A stretch of DNA of 64,000 nucleotides, from contig AP025179.1 in NCBI GenBank assembly GCA_021654635.1, forward strand, positions 4,712,001-4,776,000, read 5' to 3'. The stretch is from Mycobacterium kiyosense (GTDB taxonomy: Bacteria; Actinomycetota; Actinomycetes; Mycobacteriales; Mycobacteriaceae). Of the stretch, positions 46,144-55,087 are shown one piece after another (the first letter of the stretch is position 1; each line of letters starts with the position of its first letter). Under the pieces are notes generated by a model, which did not search any database, was not told the DNA's origin, and saw only the letters and a program-made list of their open reading frames with translations. Both the position numbers and the translations under genes were made by a program.

Positions 46144-47838
46144 CTAGGCGTACTGATCGGGCGGTGCGCCGCCGAGGATCTCGACGCAACCCGTCGTGCC
46201 GTCCACCCGCACCCGCATACCGTCTCGCAGGGTGGTGGTCCCGGTACGGGTACCGGCAACACACGGCAGGCCCAATTCACGGCAGACGATGGCGGCATGG
46301 CTCATGGCACTCCCGACATCGGTGATCACGGCTTCGGCAAGCGGGAACAGGGAGGCCCAGCTGGGATCGGTCGCCCGGCACACCAGCACGGTGCCCTCGT
46401 CTATGTCCGCCTCGTCGAGATCGTGGATCACTCGCACGACGCCCTCGGCGATCCCGGCGCTGACGCCGAGACCCTCCAGCATGCCGGGCCACCGGCCGGC
46501 TTGCGTTGTGTCGATTTGCGTTGTGTCGTCTTGCGTTTCGACGGCCGGGGCGGTGACCTCGACCGGGGGTTCGCCGCGCCAGACGTGTGGAAGCACGATT
46601 CGGTCGAACGCCGCGTGTTCACGCCGGCGCCGGCCCACCAGCTCGGGCCAGCGGTCGCGATCGCCTTCGGCGATCTCGTCGATGGTCAGAAACCGGATGT
46701 CCGCGGGATCGTCGAGCACTCCGGCATCGGCCAGGTCACGACCCACAATCCGCGATGCCGCTCGGGCGCCGTCTACCGCTCGCAACATGCTGGCACGGCC
46801 GGTCTCACGCCAGGTCGGCGCGTGTGCGGCGAAGCGGACGAGAGCCCGCGCCGGTATGGCACGGATCGGGCCGAGCGCCTGTTCCAGGCGCTGGACCGCC
46901 GCGGCATGCTCGTGCCGGCGGCGGACTACCAACTGATCCACGTCCTCGGAGGCCTGACGCGAGCGGTAGGTCGCCGCCAGCTCGAGGATGGGCCGCGAAT
47001 CCTCGCGCCACACCGTCGATTCCACCAGTCCCTCGCGCGGCCCGTGGTAGCCGTGCCGGCGCAGAAAATCCTCGACTGTGATCCGGTCAGCAGACAACCG
47101 CCACAGGTCGCGGACCAGATCGAATTCGGCGGTCCCCTCCTCACTCTTGATCAGTTCGTGTTGCAGGCCCTCGAGACCGGCATTGATCGCCAAAGTCTCG
47201 ACCCGCCCCATGACACCTTGGCACGCCATCGACAACACCATGTGAATGACCAGAATGGTCTCGAACCGTCGGCGCGCTTCGACCAATGCACGCACCGCCG
47301 AATCACCCCGGAGCCCTTCGTGTTCGAAGACGGTGGCTCGCCACCATCGCGCGGTCTCATCAGCGCATGGCTCGAGGGCGCGCATCGCACGTCGCAGCGC
47401 GACCGGAAATTTCGCGATGACAAAGGGATATCGGCGCATCTTACGCAGGCCGGTGGGCTCGGGGTCCCCTCCGCGCTGCACCGAGCCGAAAAGCTGTGCT
47501 TCCATCAAGGCAGCAGATCCGCCCGGCACCCGTGCGGCCATTCGGCCCATCTGGTCGAGGTTGGCGATGGCATGACCGTAGGCCACAGACAGAAAGCGAG
47601 CGTCGACGTCGTCGGGAATGGGCCGCTGCGACTTCGGCAGCACACCCAGGTCCACCCAGCAACCGCGCATGGTGGCTTCGGTCGGCGGAAAGTACATGGA
47701 CCAGGTCAACGGCGTGACCGTTCCGGGCAAGCCCTCGTCGACATTGGCTGTGGTCCAACGCAGCCGGGTACCGGGCCAGTGCACCGGGCTGGCGGCCAGC
47801 ACATCGGGCGTGAGGTCAGCTGCGGGTTGCGGCTGCAT
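46144..47838 (-). CDS. PEP-utilising phosphotransferase-like protein PEP3, lacking the ATP-grasp domain
   Basis: 564 residues. It begins directly at the middle domain (RWTTANVDEGLPGTVTPLTW, about 26-45) and has RRHGYHGPREGLVESTVWRE and the His domain with AMSHAAIVCRELGLPCVAGT. The 320-residue ATP-binding domain of PEP1/PEP2 is absent, and no remnant is visible upstream. A stand-alone protein would need phosphate from another ATP-grasp protein, like the split phenylphosphate synthase, or use a different donor. An acidic insert (VETQDDTTQIDTTQAG) separates the domains. ATG 47838 fits the paralog alignment; no frame break is seen. Confidence 0.8.
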   Translation of the reverse strand: MQPQPAADLTPDVLAASPVHWPGTRLRWTTANVDEGLPGTVTPLTWSMYFPPTEATMRGCWVDLGVLPKSQRPIPDDVDARFLSVAYGHAIANLDQMGRMAARVPGGSAALMEAQLFGSVQRGGDPEPTGLRKMRRYPFVIAKFPVALRRAMRALEPCADETARWWRATVFEHEGLRGDSAVRALVEARRRFETILVIHMVLSMACQGVMGRVETLAINAGLEGLQHELIKSEEGTAEFDLVRDLWRLSADRITVEDFLRRHGYHGPREGLVESTVWREDSRPILELAATYRSRQASEDVDQLVVRRRHEHAAAVQRLEQALGPIRAIPARALVRFAAHAPTWRETGRASMLRAVDGARAASRIVGRDLADAGVLDDPADIRFLTIDEIAEGDRDRWPELVGRRRREHAAFDRIVLPHVWRGEPPVEVTAPAVETQDDTTQIDTTQAGRWPGMLEGLGVSAGIAEGVVRVIHDLDEADIDEGTVLVCRATDPSWASLFPLAEAVITDVGSAMSHAAIVCRELGLPCVAGTRTGTTTLRDGMRVRVDGTTGCVEILGGAPPDQYA

Positions 47839-47955
47839 ATCAGCGCACCTTCGGCGAAAGGTGAAGGACTGTCGGTAGGGCGAGCACAGCCGAGGGGCCG
47901 TCGCCGATCGGTACACGGCGAACGATGGCAGACCGATGCATGCTCCAAGCATATG

Positions 47956-47967
47956 TAATCGCGATTA
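47956..47967. promoter_or_regulatory. Perfect 12-bp palindrome in PEP3-LLM gap
   Basis: TAATCGCGATTA, about 118 bases before the PEP3 start and 152 before the LLM start. AT-rich ends in a GC-rich genome suggest a regulator site; no owner can be named. Confidence 0.4.
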
Positions 47968-48057
47968 AATTCTTCGCAAGGTCGGGCGATCTGCCCGTCC
48001 CGGCGCGAAAGTGCGCTTGCCGAAAGATCGTAACGACTGCAAGCAACAGTGCGTCTC

Positions 48058-48086
48058 TTGACAAGGGACATTCTGTCCTCAATAGT
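48058..48086 (+). promoter_or_regulatory. Promoter of the LLM-sulfotransferase-SDR-TetR operon
   Basis: TTGACA (48058-48063), 17-base spacer, AATAGT (48081-48086). The spacer carries GGACA-TTC-TGTCC (48066-48078), an operator placed to block RNA polymerase. AAGGAG follows before GTG 48119. Confidence 0.55.
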
Positions 48087-48118
48087 GGGCGGCGTCACTG
48101 TCCGCAAAGGAGCCCGTC

Positions 48119-49249
48119 GTGTCAGTCGCCGCAATGTCCGAGGCAGGGAAAACCGGAGCGACGTCGATCCCGGTGGTCAACGATCTGAGCATCACGCTGC
48201 TGCCGGGGCGACAAAGCAGTTCACTGCCGGGACTACACGAAGCGATCGACGCGGAACGCCTCGGTTTCAAACGGGCTTGGTTGCCGGAGCGCTACAACGT
48301 CAAGGAAGCGGGTGTACTGCTCGGCGCGATGGGCGCCGTCACGTCGCGGATTCCGCTCGGACCGGGCCCGTTGTCGATCTCCTCTCGACCTCCGATCGTG
48401 ATCGCCTCGATCGCGGCAACCTTTCAGTCCCTGTTCGGTGAACGCTTCATGCTCGGCCTGGGCCGCTCGAACGCGCTGTGGTTACAGGGCCATGGGTTCA
48501 CCGAGCAGGGATACCGGGCCACGATCGACCGCGCGCGCATCATGAAGCAACTGTGGGCGGGTGAAGTGGTCGACTATGACGGACCTGCCGGTACCTACCG
48601 GCGGCTGACGATGATCGACCGCCCTGAAGGCCTGAGCCCACCGCCCGTGGTGTTCTTCCATCTGGGCGGCCCCGCTGCTTCTCGAGCGGCGGCCGACCCG
48701 GTGTGGGACGAGATAGCGCTGTGCAATCTGGTCAGCGCCGAAGCGATGGCCGAATCGATCGACATAACCAAAGCCGAGGCGGAACGCCAAGGCCGCGACC
48801 CCGATTCGCTGCACTTCATCGCCCCGGTCACGACGGCACCGGACATGGACGAGCTGGAAACCCGCGCCATGGTGGCCGCCCGGATCGTGATCGGGATACA
48901 ACTACCCGGCATGGGCGATCGCCTCATAGAGCTCAATGGGTGGGATCGCGATGTGGTCGAGGACATCCGCAACCACCCACAGTTCGCCGACATGAACCGC
49001 GCCCTGATCGACCACAGCTTTCACCGCACCGGACTGCTGGGTCCCGCTGAACTTGTCCCCGAACGCTGGATGCGGCACAGCGCGGCAATCGGTTCGAGCG
49101 AAGAGGTGGTTGCCAAACTGCGCGAGTTCAAAGCAGCGGGCGCCCACGAGGTCGACCTCTACGGCTCCACGCCGGCGCAGAACGTACGGGTAATCGAACT
49201 TTGGCGCACCACTGCCGATAGCAAATCGGAAGCGGGACAACATGTCTGA
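48119..49249 (+). CDS. LLM-family (F420-type) oxidoreductase
   Basis: 376 residues. It shares the layout of the LLM at 32843: LGFKRAWLPERYNVKEAGVL, GPGPLSISSRPPIVIASIAA, FMLGLGRSNALWLQGHG and the closing GAHEVDLYGSTPAQNVRVIELWR. This subgroup normally uses F420 rather than FMN. GTG 48119 lies seven bases from AAGGAG. It is first in a four-gene operon with a sulfotransferase (eight-base overlap), an SDR and a TetR. The frame is intact. Confidence 0.82.
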   Translation: MSVAAMSEAGKTGATSIPVVNDLSITLLPGRQSSSLPGLHEAIDAERLGFKRAWLPERYNVKEAGVLLGAMGAVTSRIPLGPGPLSISSRPPIVIASIAATFQSLFGERFMLGLGRSNALWLQGHGFTEQGYRATIDRARIMKQLWAGEVVDYDGPAGTYRRLTMIDRPEGLSPPPVVFFHLGGPAASRAAADPVWDEIALCNLVSAEAMAESIDITKAEAERQGRDPDSLHFIAPVTTAPDMDELETRAMVAARIVIGIQLPGMGDRLIELNGWDRDVVEDIRNHPQFADMNRALIDHSFHRTGLLGPAELVPERWMRHSAAIGSSEEVVAKLREFKAAGAHEVDLYGSTPAQNVRVIELWRTTADSKSEAGQHV

Positions 49250-50423
49250 CAGCGAGGAAGTTACCCTATTGCAGCCAGAGGCACTGATGGCTGCGGCCTG
49301 CGCGCAGACGGGCCTGACCGACTTCCGCGACGAAAACTTCCGCGAGCCCCTAGCGCAGTTTCTCGCCTCGGCGCGTGCGGAAGCACGCATGAGCGATATC
49401 GGCGTGGCGACCCTGGCCCAGGACGTTATCCGGCTGCTTGCCAATCGGCTGCTGCTGCAGGCCGACTTCACCGCTCATCCCGAAATCGCCGCTGAGGATG
49501 CCGCAGACCCGATCGTGATCGTCGGCAATCCACGAACGGGCACCACGAAGTTGCAGCGCATGCTCGGCGCGCACCCCCACATCCAATCGGTGAAACTGTG
49601 GCAGATCCTGTTTCCCGGTCGACTGCCCGGCGATCCCGATCCCCGCCTGGGCCTGGCCACAGCGTTTCAGCAGCAGCTCACCGACGCCTTTCCGGCATTC
49701 ATGGCCGCCCACCCGATGGTGGCCGACGAACCCGAAGAAGAAGCGCTGCTGTTGCAGATGACTTTTGACCGGGTCGGTGCGCACAACTGGTTTTACCGCA
49801 CACCGACCTATCACTCCTGGCTCAAAGACCGCGACCAGCACGCCGCCTATGCCTACCTGCGCGAGGTGTTGCAACACCTGCAGTGGCAGGGTGGCGGCCG
49901 GCGCGGTCCGTGGGTGCTGAAATCGCCCCTGCACACCGGGAACATCACCACATTTCTCGAGACATTTCCGCGGGCCACGCTTGTCCATTGCCACCGTGAC
50001 CACGTCAAGACGGTGCCCTCGTTCTGTGGGCTCGTCGAGCTCATCCGGATGTCGCGCGGTCAAGAGGTGGACCGGGACGAACTCGGCGCGTTCCTGCGCG
50101 ACGAATTGGCCGAACACTGGCGCCAAAACCTGGCCGCCCGAGCCGCCCTGCCCGCAGAGCAGATCCTCGACGTCGGCTTCGACGAAATAGTGACCGACCC
50201 GATTGCGGTGATACACAAGGTATTCGCGGCGCGCGAGGATCGGCTCGACGAGGCGGACGCCGAGACGATGCTGAGATGGAATCTCGACAATCCCGCGGGA
50301 AAGTACGGTGTTCACCACTACTCGCTCGAGCAGTACGGGTTGTCCGCCGATTCCGTCCACGATGCGTTCGCGGATTACTACGCGCATTTCGGACGGCTGC
50401 TGCCATCGGTAGCGCTCCGGTGA
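49242..50423 (+). CDS. Sulfotransferase-family protein 2
   Basis: 393 residues. VGNPRTGTTKLQRMLGAHP (about 93-111) is the PAPS P-loop and HCHRDHVKTVPSF the 3'-phosphate segment. The N-terminal domain with FREPLAQFLASARAEARMSD aligns with FRYFIRALEDEAELNLVG of sulfotransferase 1, so they are paralogs. It should sulfate a hydroxyl group. It overlaps the LLM gene before it and the SDR after it (GTGA), giving a fully coupled operon. Confidence 0.85.
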   Translation: MSDSEEVTLLQPEALMAAACAQTGLTDFRDENFREPLAQFLASARAEARMSDIGVATLAQDVIRLLANRLLLQADFTAHPEIAAEDAADPIVIVGNPRTGTTKLQRMLGAHPHIQSVKLWQILFPGRLPGDPDPRLGLATAFQQQLTDAFPAFMAAHPMVADEPEEEALLLQMTFDRVGAHNWFYRTPTYHSWLKDRDQHAAYAYLREVLQHLQWQGGGRRGPWVLKSPLHTGNITTFLETFPRATLVHCHRDHVKTVPSFCGLVELIRMSRGQEVDRDELGAFLRDELAEHWRQNLAARAALPAEQILDVGFDEIVTDPIAVIHKVFAAREDRLDEADAETMLRWNLDNPAGKYGVHHYSLEQYGLSADSVHDAFADYYAHFGRLLPSVALR

Positions 50424-51193
50424 AACTCCCCGGCATGCACGCGGTGGTCACCGGGGCCTCACGGGGCATCGGTGAAGCGGTCACGCGTGAACTGATCGCA
50501 CGTGGTTGCCGGGTGACGATGGTCGCCCGAACGGTCACGGCACTAGACACCATCGCCGCCGAGACCGGCGCCGCGGCTGTACCCATGGACCTGGCCTCCG
50601 GCGGTGGAATGGACACGGCAATTGCCGGCATAGAGACCCAGCACGGTCCCATCGACATCCTGATCAACAACGCGGCCCTGGGCGACGTTGCGCCGTTTCT
50701 CGAGCTACCGGTCGACGCGAGCCGACGCCATATCAATGCCAACCTCATCGCCCCCATGGAAATGACGCGACAGGTGCTACCCGGAATGGTCGAACGCAGA
50801 CGCGGCACCATCGTCAACGTCTGTTCCCTCGCGGGCGAGATCGCGACCCGTAACGCAGCTCCGTACGCCACGAGCAAAGCCGGCCTGAGCATGTTCACCT
50901 CGTACCTGCACAGAGAACTGCGCAAATCACCGGTGACCCCCTTGCTGCTCCTACTCGGCGAAGTCGACACCGCGATACTCGAGCAGGTCCGCGCGGACCC
51001 GGTGATGAGTATCGTCGCCAAGCGGGTGGGCAAGCTGCGGGCGCTGACCCCACAGCAGGTGGCGACGAAGCTGGCCGACGCAATCGAAAAAGACAAGCGG
51101 ATCCTGGTGTTACCCCCCGCTGCCCGCCCCATTCTGGGCGTGCGCCACGTTCCGAGCCGACTGATGGATCTGGCGATGATCGGTGTCCGGTGA
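50420..51193 (+). CDS. Short-chain dehydrogenase
   Basis: 257 residues. TGASRGIG (11-18), NNAALGD, NVCSLAGE and PYATSKAG give the standard SDR set. ARTVTAL after the second strand suggests NADP. GTG 50420 overlaps the sulfotransferase stop (GTGA). It probably sets the oxidation state of the alcohol or ketone handled by the neighbouring LLM and sulfotransferase enzymes. A TetR gene follows after 21 bases. Confidence 0.84.
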   Translation: MKLPGMHAVVTGASRGIGEAVTRELIARGCRVTMVARTVTALDTIAAETGAAAVPMDLASGGGMDTAIAGIETQHGPIDILINNAALGDVAPFLELPVDASRRHINANLIAPMEMTRQVLPGMVERRRGTIVNVCSLAGEIATRNAAPYATSKAGLSMFTSYLHRELRKSPVTPLLLLLGEVDTAILEQVRADPVMSIVAKRVGKLRALTPQQVATKLADAIEKDKRILVLPPAARPILGVRHVPSRLMDLAMIGVR

Positions 51194-51214
51194 GCCCGCC
51201 GATAGCATCACGTG

Positions 51215-51871
51215 ATGGCTTCAACCGGTCCAGCACGCCGCCGCACGTCTGCAGAGGTCGTGGCGCTCATCCTCGCTGCCTCGGAGCGGGTGTTCCATGA
51301 GAAGGGCTACCTTGCGGCAACGACCGATGAGATTGCGGCAGAAGCCGGGGTGGCACGCTCGGTGCTCTACCGGCATTTCGCGAACAAAGCGGACCTGTTC
51401 CGCAGGTCGGTCCTGCTACCTTTCGTCGAATTCTTGCGGGACTACGGCCGGGCTTGGCGCTCACAGCTCGAATCGCCCTGGCCTGACGAGCGACTCATGC
51501 AGACCATGGTCGGGCTGTTCTACGACAGCTTCGAAACCCACCGCGACACGATCCTCACCATCGCGATCGCCGCGGATGACATCGATGCCGAAACCAACGC
51601 CTACCTCGAGACCGAACTCGACGAGTTCTTCGCCACCATGCTGATGATCAGTGAGAACGAGATCCACCGGCGGCCCTGGATGTCGCTGGACGGCCTGGAC
51701 TTGACCATCCGGCTCACGCTGGGTTCCGTCGCCGCTGCGGTCGTGTTGTCGCGGCTGTTCATGCCACACGGCACTGCTCGCCCCAGCCGTGACCAAGTGG
51801 TTGATCACATTGCGCGAATGACACTTTGGGGCCTTCGGATGCGTGATCCCGACGAGGTCGCGCAGGGATGA
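51215..51871 (+). CDS. TetR-family regulator
   Basis: 218 residues. The recognition region is EIAAEAGVARSVLYRHFANKADLF (about 40-63). It is the last gene of the LLM-sulfotransferase-SDR operon, so it may regulate its own operon through the GGACA-N3-TGTCC element at 48066. The ligand domain has many acidic residues (DDIDAETNAYLETELDEFF). ATG 51215 is chosen over GTG 51212. Confidence 0.83.
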   Translation: MASTGPARRRTSAEVVALILAASERVFHEKGYLAATTDEIAAEAGVARSVLYRHFANKADLFRRSVLLPFVEFLRDYGRAWRSQLESPWPDERLMQTMVGLFYDSFETHRDTILTIAIAADDIDAETNAYLETELDEFFATMLMISENEIHRRPWMSLDGLDLTIRLTLGSVAAAVVLSRLFMPHGTARPSRDQVVDHIARMTLWGLRMRDPDEVAQG

Positions 51872-51898
51872 ACGCTGCCGGAATTACCGCTTAGGCGC

Positions 51899-53056
51899 CT
51901 AACTCTGCACGGCGACAGGCTGTTTGATCAGCCGGCAGATCTCGGCTGAGGCCTCGATGGTGGCTTCGGGCTCGACCGGTACCAGGATCGGACCGAAATC
52001 AGCGACCAGATTGATCGTGGAGCCAGCTTCGACGAAAGGCCTTATCTCCTTGGCGATATCGTCGGGAGTGCCATAGAAGAAAGTCCTACGCACCATTTCC
52101 GGCGTGACTCGGTCCGTGACCGCTTTGATCTCGTCAAGCGTCATCGAATTGGGCTTCATGTGGAAGGCGTAATGCCAGTCGAGCGGCATCACCGGCTCGA
52201 TTCCCTCTGGCTCCCAATCCCGTTGGTTGATCCGACCACCGGTCGCCGCGTACCACTTCACCAGCGGGTTGTCGACGTACTGTTCGAAGTCGTCTTTGCT
52301 CTTGGTGATGAATGCGATGTGGTGCAGCGCGAAATGGAATGTGTCGTCGCCGCGACCCAGGTCGTTCAAGGTCTGCCGGTGGCCCTGCACCAACTTCTCG
52401 AAGCGTGCGGGGTCGGCGTAGACGAACGGGGCACCGGTGCCGAAACCGTCGGCGTATTTCAGTGCCATCTCCGTCAGCCGAGGTCCGCCGCCCATCGCGA
52501 TGACCTCGGGCCGGCGGTCCTTACCGGCGTTGCCGATGAACGCATCCTCGAGTTTGAAGATCTCGCCATCGAAACTGACGGGTTCGCGGGCCGTCCACAA
52601 CAGCCGGAGCACCTGCAACGTCTCGTTGAGCCGCTTGAGACCCAGTGAACGCTTACGGCCGAAAGGCCCGATGTTGCGCATCTCGCCGGCTCCCAGCGAC
52701 AGCAACGCGGGACCGGACGTCGACGAGGCAAGGGTAAGCATGGTTTGCGCCAATTCCGGTGCGTCGCGCCGCAGCGCGTCGGTGCATATCGCAAAACCCA
52801 ACCGGTCGACGGCGCTGAGCGCGAACGCCATCGTCGCGAAAGGATCTTGCAGAGAGTCGATGTCGGGGAATTCCGCTGCCAGCGGCGTGTTCTCGGGAGT
52901 GAACAGCTTGTTGGGCCACCAGCTGGTCAGCTGGTCCCAGATCACCGCGTAGTCGATCTGGCCAGTGGCCTGCAACGCTGCCGCGTAAGGCCCCGCGACT
53001 TTGGGATCAATGTGCCTGGATGCCCAGATACCGATGCCGGCACGGATTTCGTTCAT
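51899..53056 (-). CDS. LLM-family (F420-type) oxidoreductase, MER-like
   Basis: 385 residues. It belongs to a different LLM branch from the other two: MNEIRAGIGIWASRHIDPKV, GFAICTDALRRDAPELAQTML, GAGEMRNIGPFGRKRSLGLK and AMGGGPRLTEMALKYADGFG resemble F420-dependent methylene-H4MPT reductase-like enzymes and actinobacterial ketone/sugar dehydrogenases. ATG 53056 is the family start. It is divergent from a TetR gene with a 10-bp-arm inverted repeat in the gap, so it is probably the TetR's main target. It converges with the preceding TetR. Confidence 0.83.
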   Translation of the reverse strand: MNEIRAGIGIWASRHIDPKVAGPYAAALQATGQIDYAVIWDQLTSWWPNKLFTPENTPLAAEFPDIDSLQDPFATMAFALSAVDRLGFAICTDALRRDAPELAQTMLTLASSTSGPALLSLGAGEMRNIGPFGRKRSLGLKRLNETLQVLRLLWTAREPVSFDGEIFKLEDAFIGNAGKDRRPEVIAMGGGPRLTEMALKYADGFGTGAPFVYADPARFEKLVQGHRQTLNDLGRGDDTFHFALHHIAFITKSKDDFEQYVDNPLVKWYAATGGRINQRDWEPEGIEPVMPLDWHYAFHMKPNSMTLDEIKAVTDRVTPEMVRRTFFYGTPDDIAKEIRPFVEAGSTINLVADFGPILVPVEPEATIEASAEICRLIKQPVAVQS

Positions 53057-53087
53057 GAGTGCTCCCACCTGCGACAGTGCTGCGGCG

Positions 53088-53118
53088 ACAATATGGCCAA
53101 TTTGTAAAGCCATATTGT
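53088..53118. promoter_or_regulatory. Long inverted repeat, TetR operator candidate
   Basis: ACAATATGGC (53088-53097) and GCCATATTGT (53109-53118), ten matching bases per arm with an 11-base spacer, between the divergent LLM and TetR genes. AT-rich and correctly placed for a TetR operator. Confidence 0.6.
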
Positions 53119-53144
53119 GCAAACGTAGGTGCAAGCATCGCGCG

Positions 53145-53759
53145 ATGTCAACAGTTACTCTGCTGCTTATGGCGAGCATCAACGTTTCCCCGCCCACCGC
53201 ACGCGACGCGGCACGTGGCCAGGTTCTGGACGCGGCCCGCCGCTGCTTCCTGCGCGACGGATTACGCGCCAACACCATGGAAGACGTGGCACGCGCCGCG
53301 CAGACATCGCGGCAAACCGTGTACAAGTACTTCTCCGGGCGCCGCGAACTGATCGAAGCCGCGATCGCCGCGCGCATCGCCGAACTCGCCGACGACATCC
53401 TCGCTCACGACTGGAGCGCGACCACGTTGGTCGATGCGTTCGTGGCCCGCACCGCGGCCATCGTGCAGTCCATCCGCGACGACCATGAACTGGGTGTGTT
53501 GCTCGGTGAGGGATCGCCGCTGACTTTGCACGAAGCGCTGTGGCAACCGTCGGTACGGCAGCGCGGACTGGCCGACTGGCGGCCGTGGCTGCGAGAAGCC
53601 AGACGTGCCGGACTGATTCGCGGCGACGTCACCGACGACGATCTCTACGACTGGTTGCAGACCGTGCTTACCTCGGTGATTCTGCGTCCCGATCCCGACC
53701 CACCCTACGAGCGAATGCTTATCGAGACTTTCCTACTGAAGTCGTTGCGCGATGGCTGA
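53145..53759 (+). CDS. TetR-family regulator
   Basis: About 204 residues. The DNA-binding part is MEDVARAAQTSRQTVYKYFSGRRELIEA (about 45-72). It is divergent from the MER-like LLM gene and probably represses it through the 53088-53118 inverted repeat. ATG 53145 and ATG 53169 are both possible; neither has a strong ribosome site. It ends 26 bases before the converging AttH-like gene, with a GGCCGGCCGGCC palindrome between. Confidence 0.82.
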   Translation: MSTVTLLLMASINVSPPTARDAARGQVLDAARRCFLRDGLRANTMEDVARAAQTSRQTVYKYFSGRRELIEAAIAARIAELADDILAHDWSATTLVDAFVARTAAIVQSIRDDHELGVLLGEGSPLTLHEALWQPSVRQRGLADWRPWLREARRAGLIRGDVTDDDLYDWLQTVLTSVILRPDPDPPYERMLIETFLLKSLRDG

Positions 53760-53767
53760 TTGACACA

Positions 53768-53779
53768 GGCCGGCCGGCC
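53768..53779. terminator. GC palindrome between converging genes
   Basis: GGCCGGCCGGCC lies in the 26-base gap between the TetR and AttH-like stops. A bidirectional terminator is possible; structure is the only support. Confidence 0.3.
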
Positions 53780-53785
53780 AGGCCG

Positions 53786-54772
53786 CTACCGCGCCCGGAG
53801 CAGGGCACGAGCCTGCTCGGTCGGCAGGCAGGACCAATCCTCGCCACCCGCAGTGAGCCCGTCGAAGCTCCATCTCATGCCCGCGCACAACTGGTAGGTG
53901 CGGTCATAGACGGGCCACACCAAGGTGTTCAGACTTGTCCCAGCGGCATCGAGCACACGGCCCCGGTCGTCGACGGCGTGCAACTCCGCGCGTCGGGCGC
54001 TCAGATCGGGCCCACGCTCGAGGACACGGCACGTCCCACCGGTGACCAGCCCACTCTGCCCGTCTCTGCAGTAGAAGCCGAAGGCAACGCTGTCCTGGAC
54101 CCCGAGAACCGGATCCCGTTCGGGCCCTTGGGTACTCACCGAAAGCACCGAGAAATAATTGCGCTCCGACGCGCAGCACCACATCAGTTCCATCCGCCGC
54201 GCGGCAACCGCATCGCGCGGACCCCAAGACCGGTCGCGGATCGACGGCTGGTCAACCACGAGCGTCTCGCCGCCCACGGTCACCGTTCCCGTCATCCGGC
54301 CAAACTGCTGATAGTGGCCGTTGGTGAAGCCCTCTTCCGCTGTCGTCCATCCGTCCAGACCCTGGTTCTGGCCGAACGCGAATGGGTCGGTAAGTCTGCG
54401 CCACTCCAGATCAAGGTCCAGCGCGCCGCGGTGGCGGATCCGGAAGTGCCCGAAAGGCTCGATCATCTCTACCGACAGCCCGTTTTCGAGAGTGAAGTCG
54501 AACATGTCCGCCCCGGCGGGAAGTGCGAGATGCCGGTTGTAGTCATAGCCCAGGCAGTCGTACTCGCTGCTTCCGGACGGATCCCAGACCTTCACACCGC
54601 CGGAAGACAGATTCATGTTCGGCCGATGGAAGAAGTACACGTAGATGGTGGTCCGGCGCTCCGGCAGGACGACGCCGAACCAGGCGCTCTCATTCCAGTG
54701 CGGATGGGCGCTGCGGGCATGGAAGTGTTCGTCGGCGGCGTCGATCTGGATCGCATGGGTTTCCACGCTCAT
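53786..54772 (-). CDS. AttH-like (DUF7064/7065-type) protein 3
   Basis: 328 residues, the same length as AttH-like protein 1 and clearly its paralog: WNESAWFGVVLPERRTTIYV, FHRPNMNLSSGGVKVWDPSG, GRMTGTVTVGGE and IRDRSWGPRDAVAARRMELM match the corresponding blocks. A two-domain lipocalin-like beta fold is expected. It is the last gene of the operon AveC-2, 6TM-B, COX3-like, COX4-like, following the COX4-like stop by 30 bases. So here the AttH-like protein goes with the AveC system rather than with a PEP-type gene. Confidence 0.77.
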   Translation of the reverse strand: MSVETHAIQIDAADEHFHARSAHPHWNESAWFGVVLPERRTTIYVYFFHRPNMNLSSGGVKVWDPSGSSEYDCLGYDYNRHLALPAGADMFDFTLENGLSVEMIEPFGHFRIRHRGALDLDLEWRRLTDPFAFGQNQGLDGWTTAEEGFTNGHYQQFGRMTGTVTVGGETLVVDQPSIRDRSWGPRDAVAARRMELMWCCASERNYFSVLSVSTQGPERDPVLGVQDSVAFGFYCRDGQSGLVTGGTCRVLERGPDLSARRAELHAVDDRGRVLDAAGTSLNTLVWPVYDRTYQLCAGMRWSFDGLTAGGEDWSCLPTEQARALLRAR

Positions 54773-54802
54773 CTGGTCTTCTCCTGCTGCGTATCGGCGC
54801 TT

Positions 54803-55087
54803 CTACTTGACGAAGATGTCGAGGCCCACCAGAACCAAGAAGACCACCAGCACGTAGGCCTCGAAGAGCGCCCGTAGGGCGAGCGGCGCGGACCGCAAAT
54901 CCATGAAGTGGACCCCGATCAGGCGAACCTTGAACAGCGCGATGCCCACGATGATGATCGCACCCACCGAAGCGAATCCGGCGCCCTGCTCGATGCCGAC
55001 CAGAAACGATCCGAAAGTCAGCACCAGCAGCAGTACCCACACCAGCGTTACGCGACGGGTTGCCGTCATTGCCGTCATGCCGGTCAC
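54803..55087 (-). CDS. Cytochrome-c-oxidase subunit IV/NorF-like membrane protein
   Basis: 94 residues with three hydrophobic helices: TLVWVLLLVLTFGSFLVG, VGAIIIVGIALFKVRLIGVH and LFEAYVLVVFLVLVGLDIF. The pattern and size fit the bacterial COX4/NorF group, small partners of subunit III-like proteins. GTG 55087 overlaps the COX3-like stop (GTGA); ATGs at 55078 and 55069 are alternatives. No subunit I or II is encoded nearby, so a respiratory oxidase is unlikely. Confidence 0.72.
   Translation of the reverse strand: MTGMTAMTATRRVTLVWVLLLVLTFGSFLVGIEQGAGFASVGAIIIVGIALFKVRLIGVHFMDLRSAPLALRALFEAYVLVVFLVLVGLDIFVK

Noticed and set aside
38413-47838. Rifampicin-resistance genes
   Set aside because: Domain order is Rph-like, but four divergent copies, two without the kinase domain, in a TetR-controlled metabolic island do not indicate an antibiotic target. 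The substrate is not readable from sequence.
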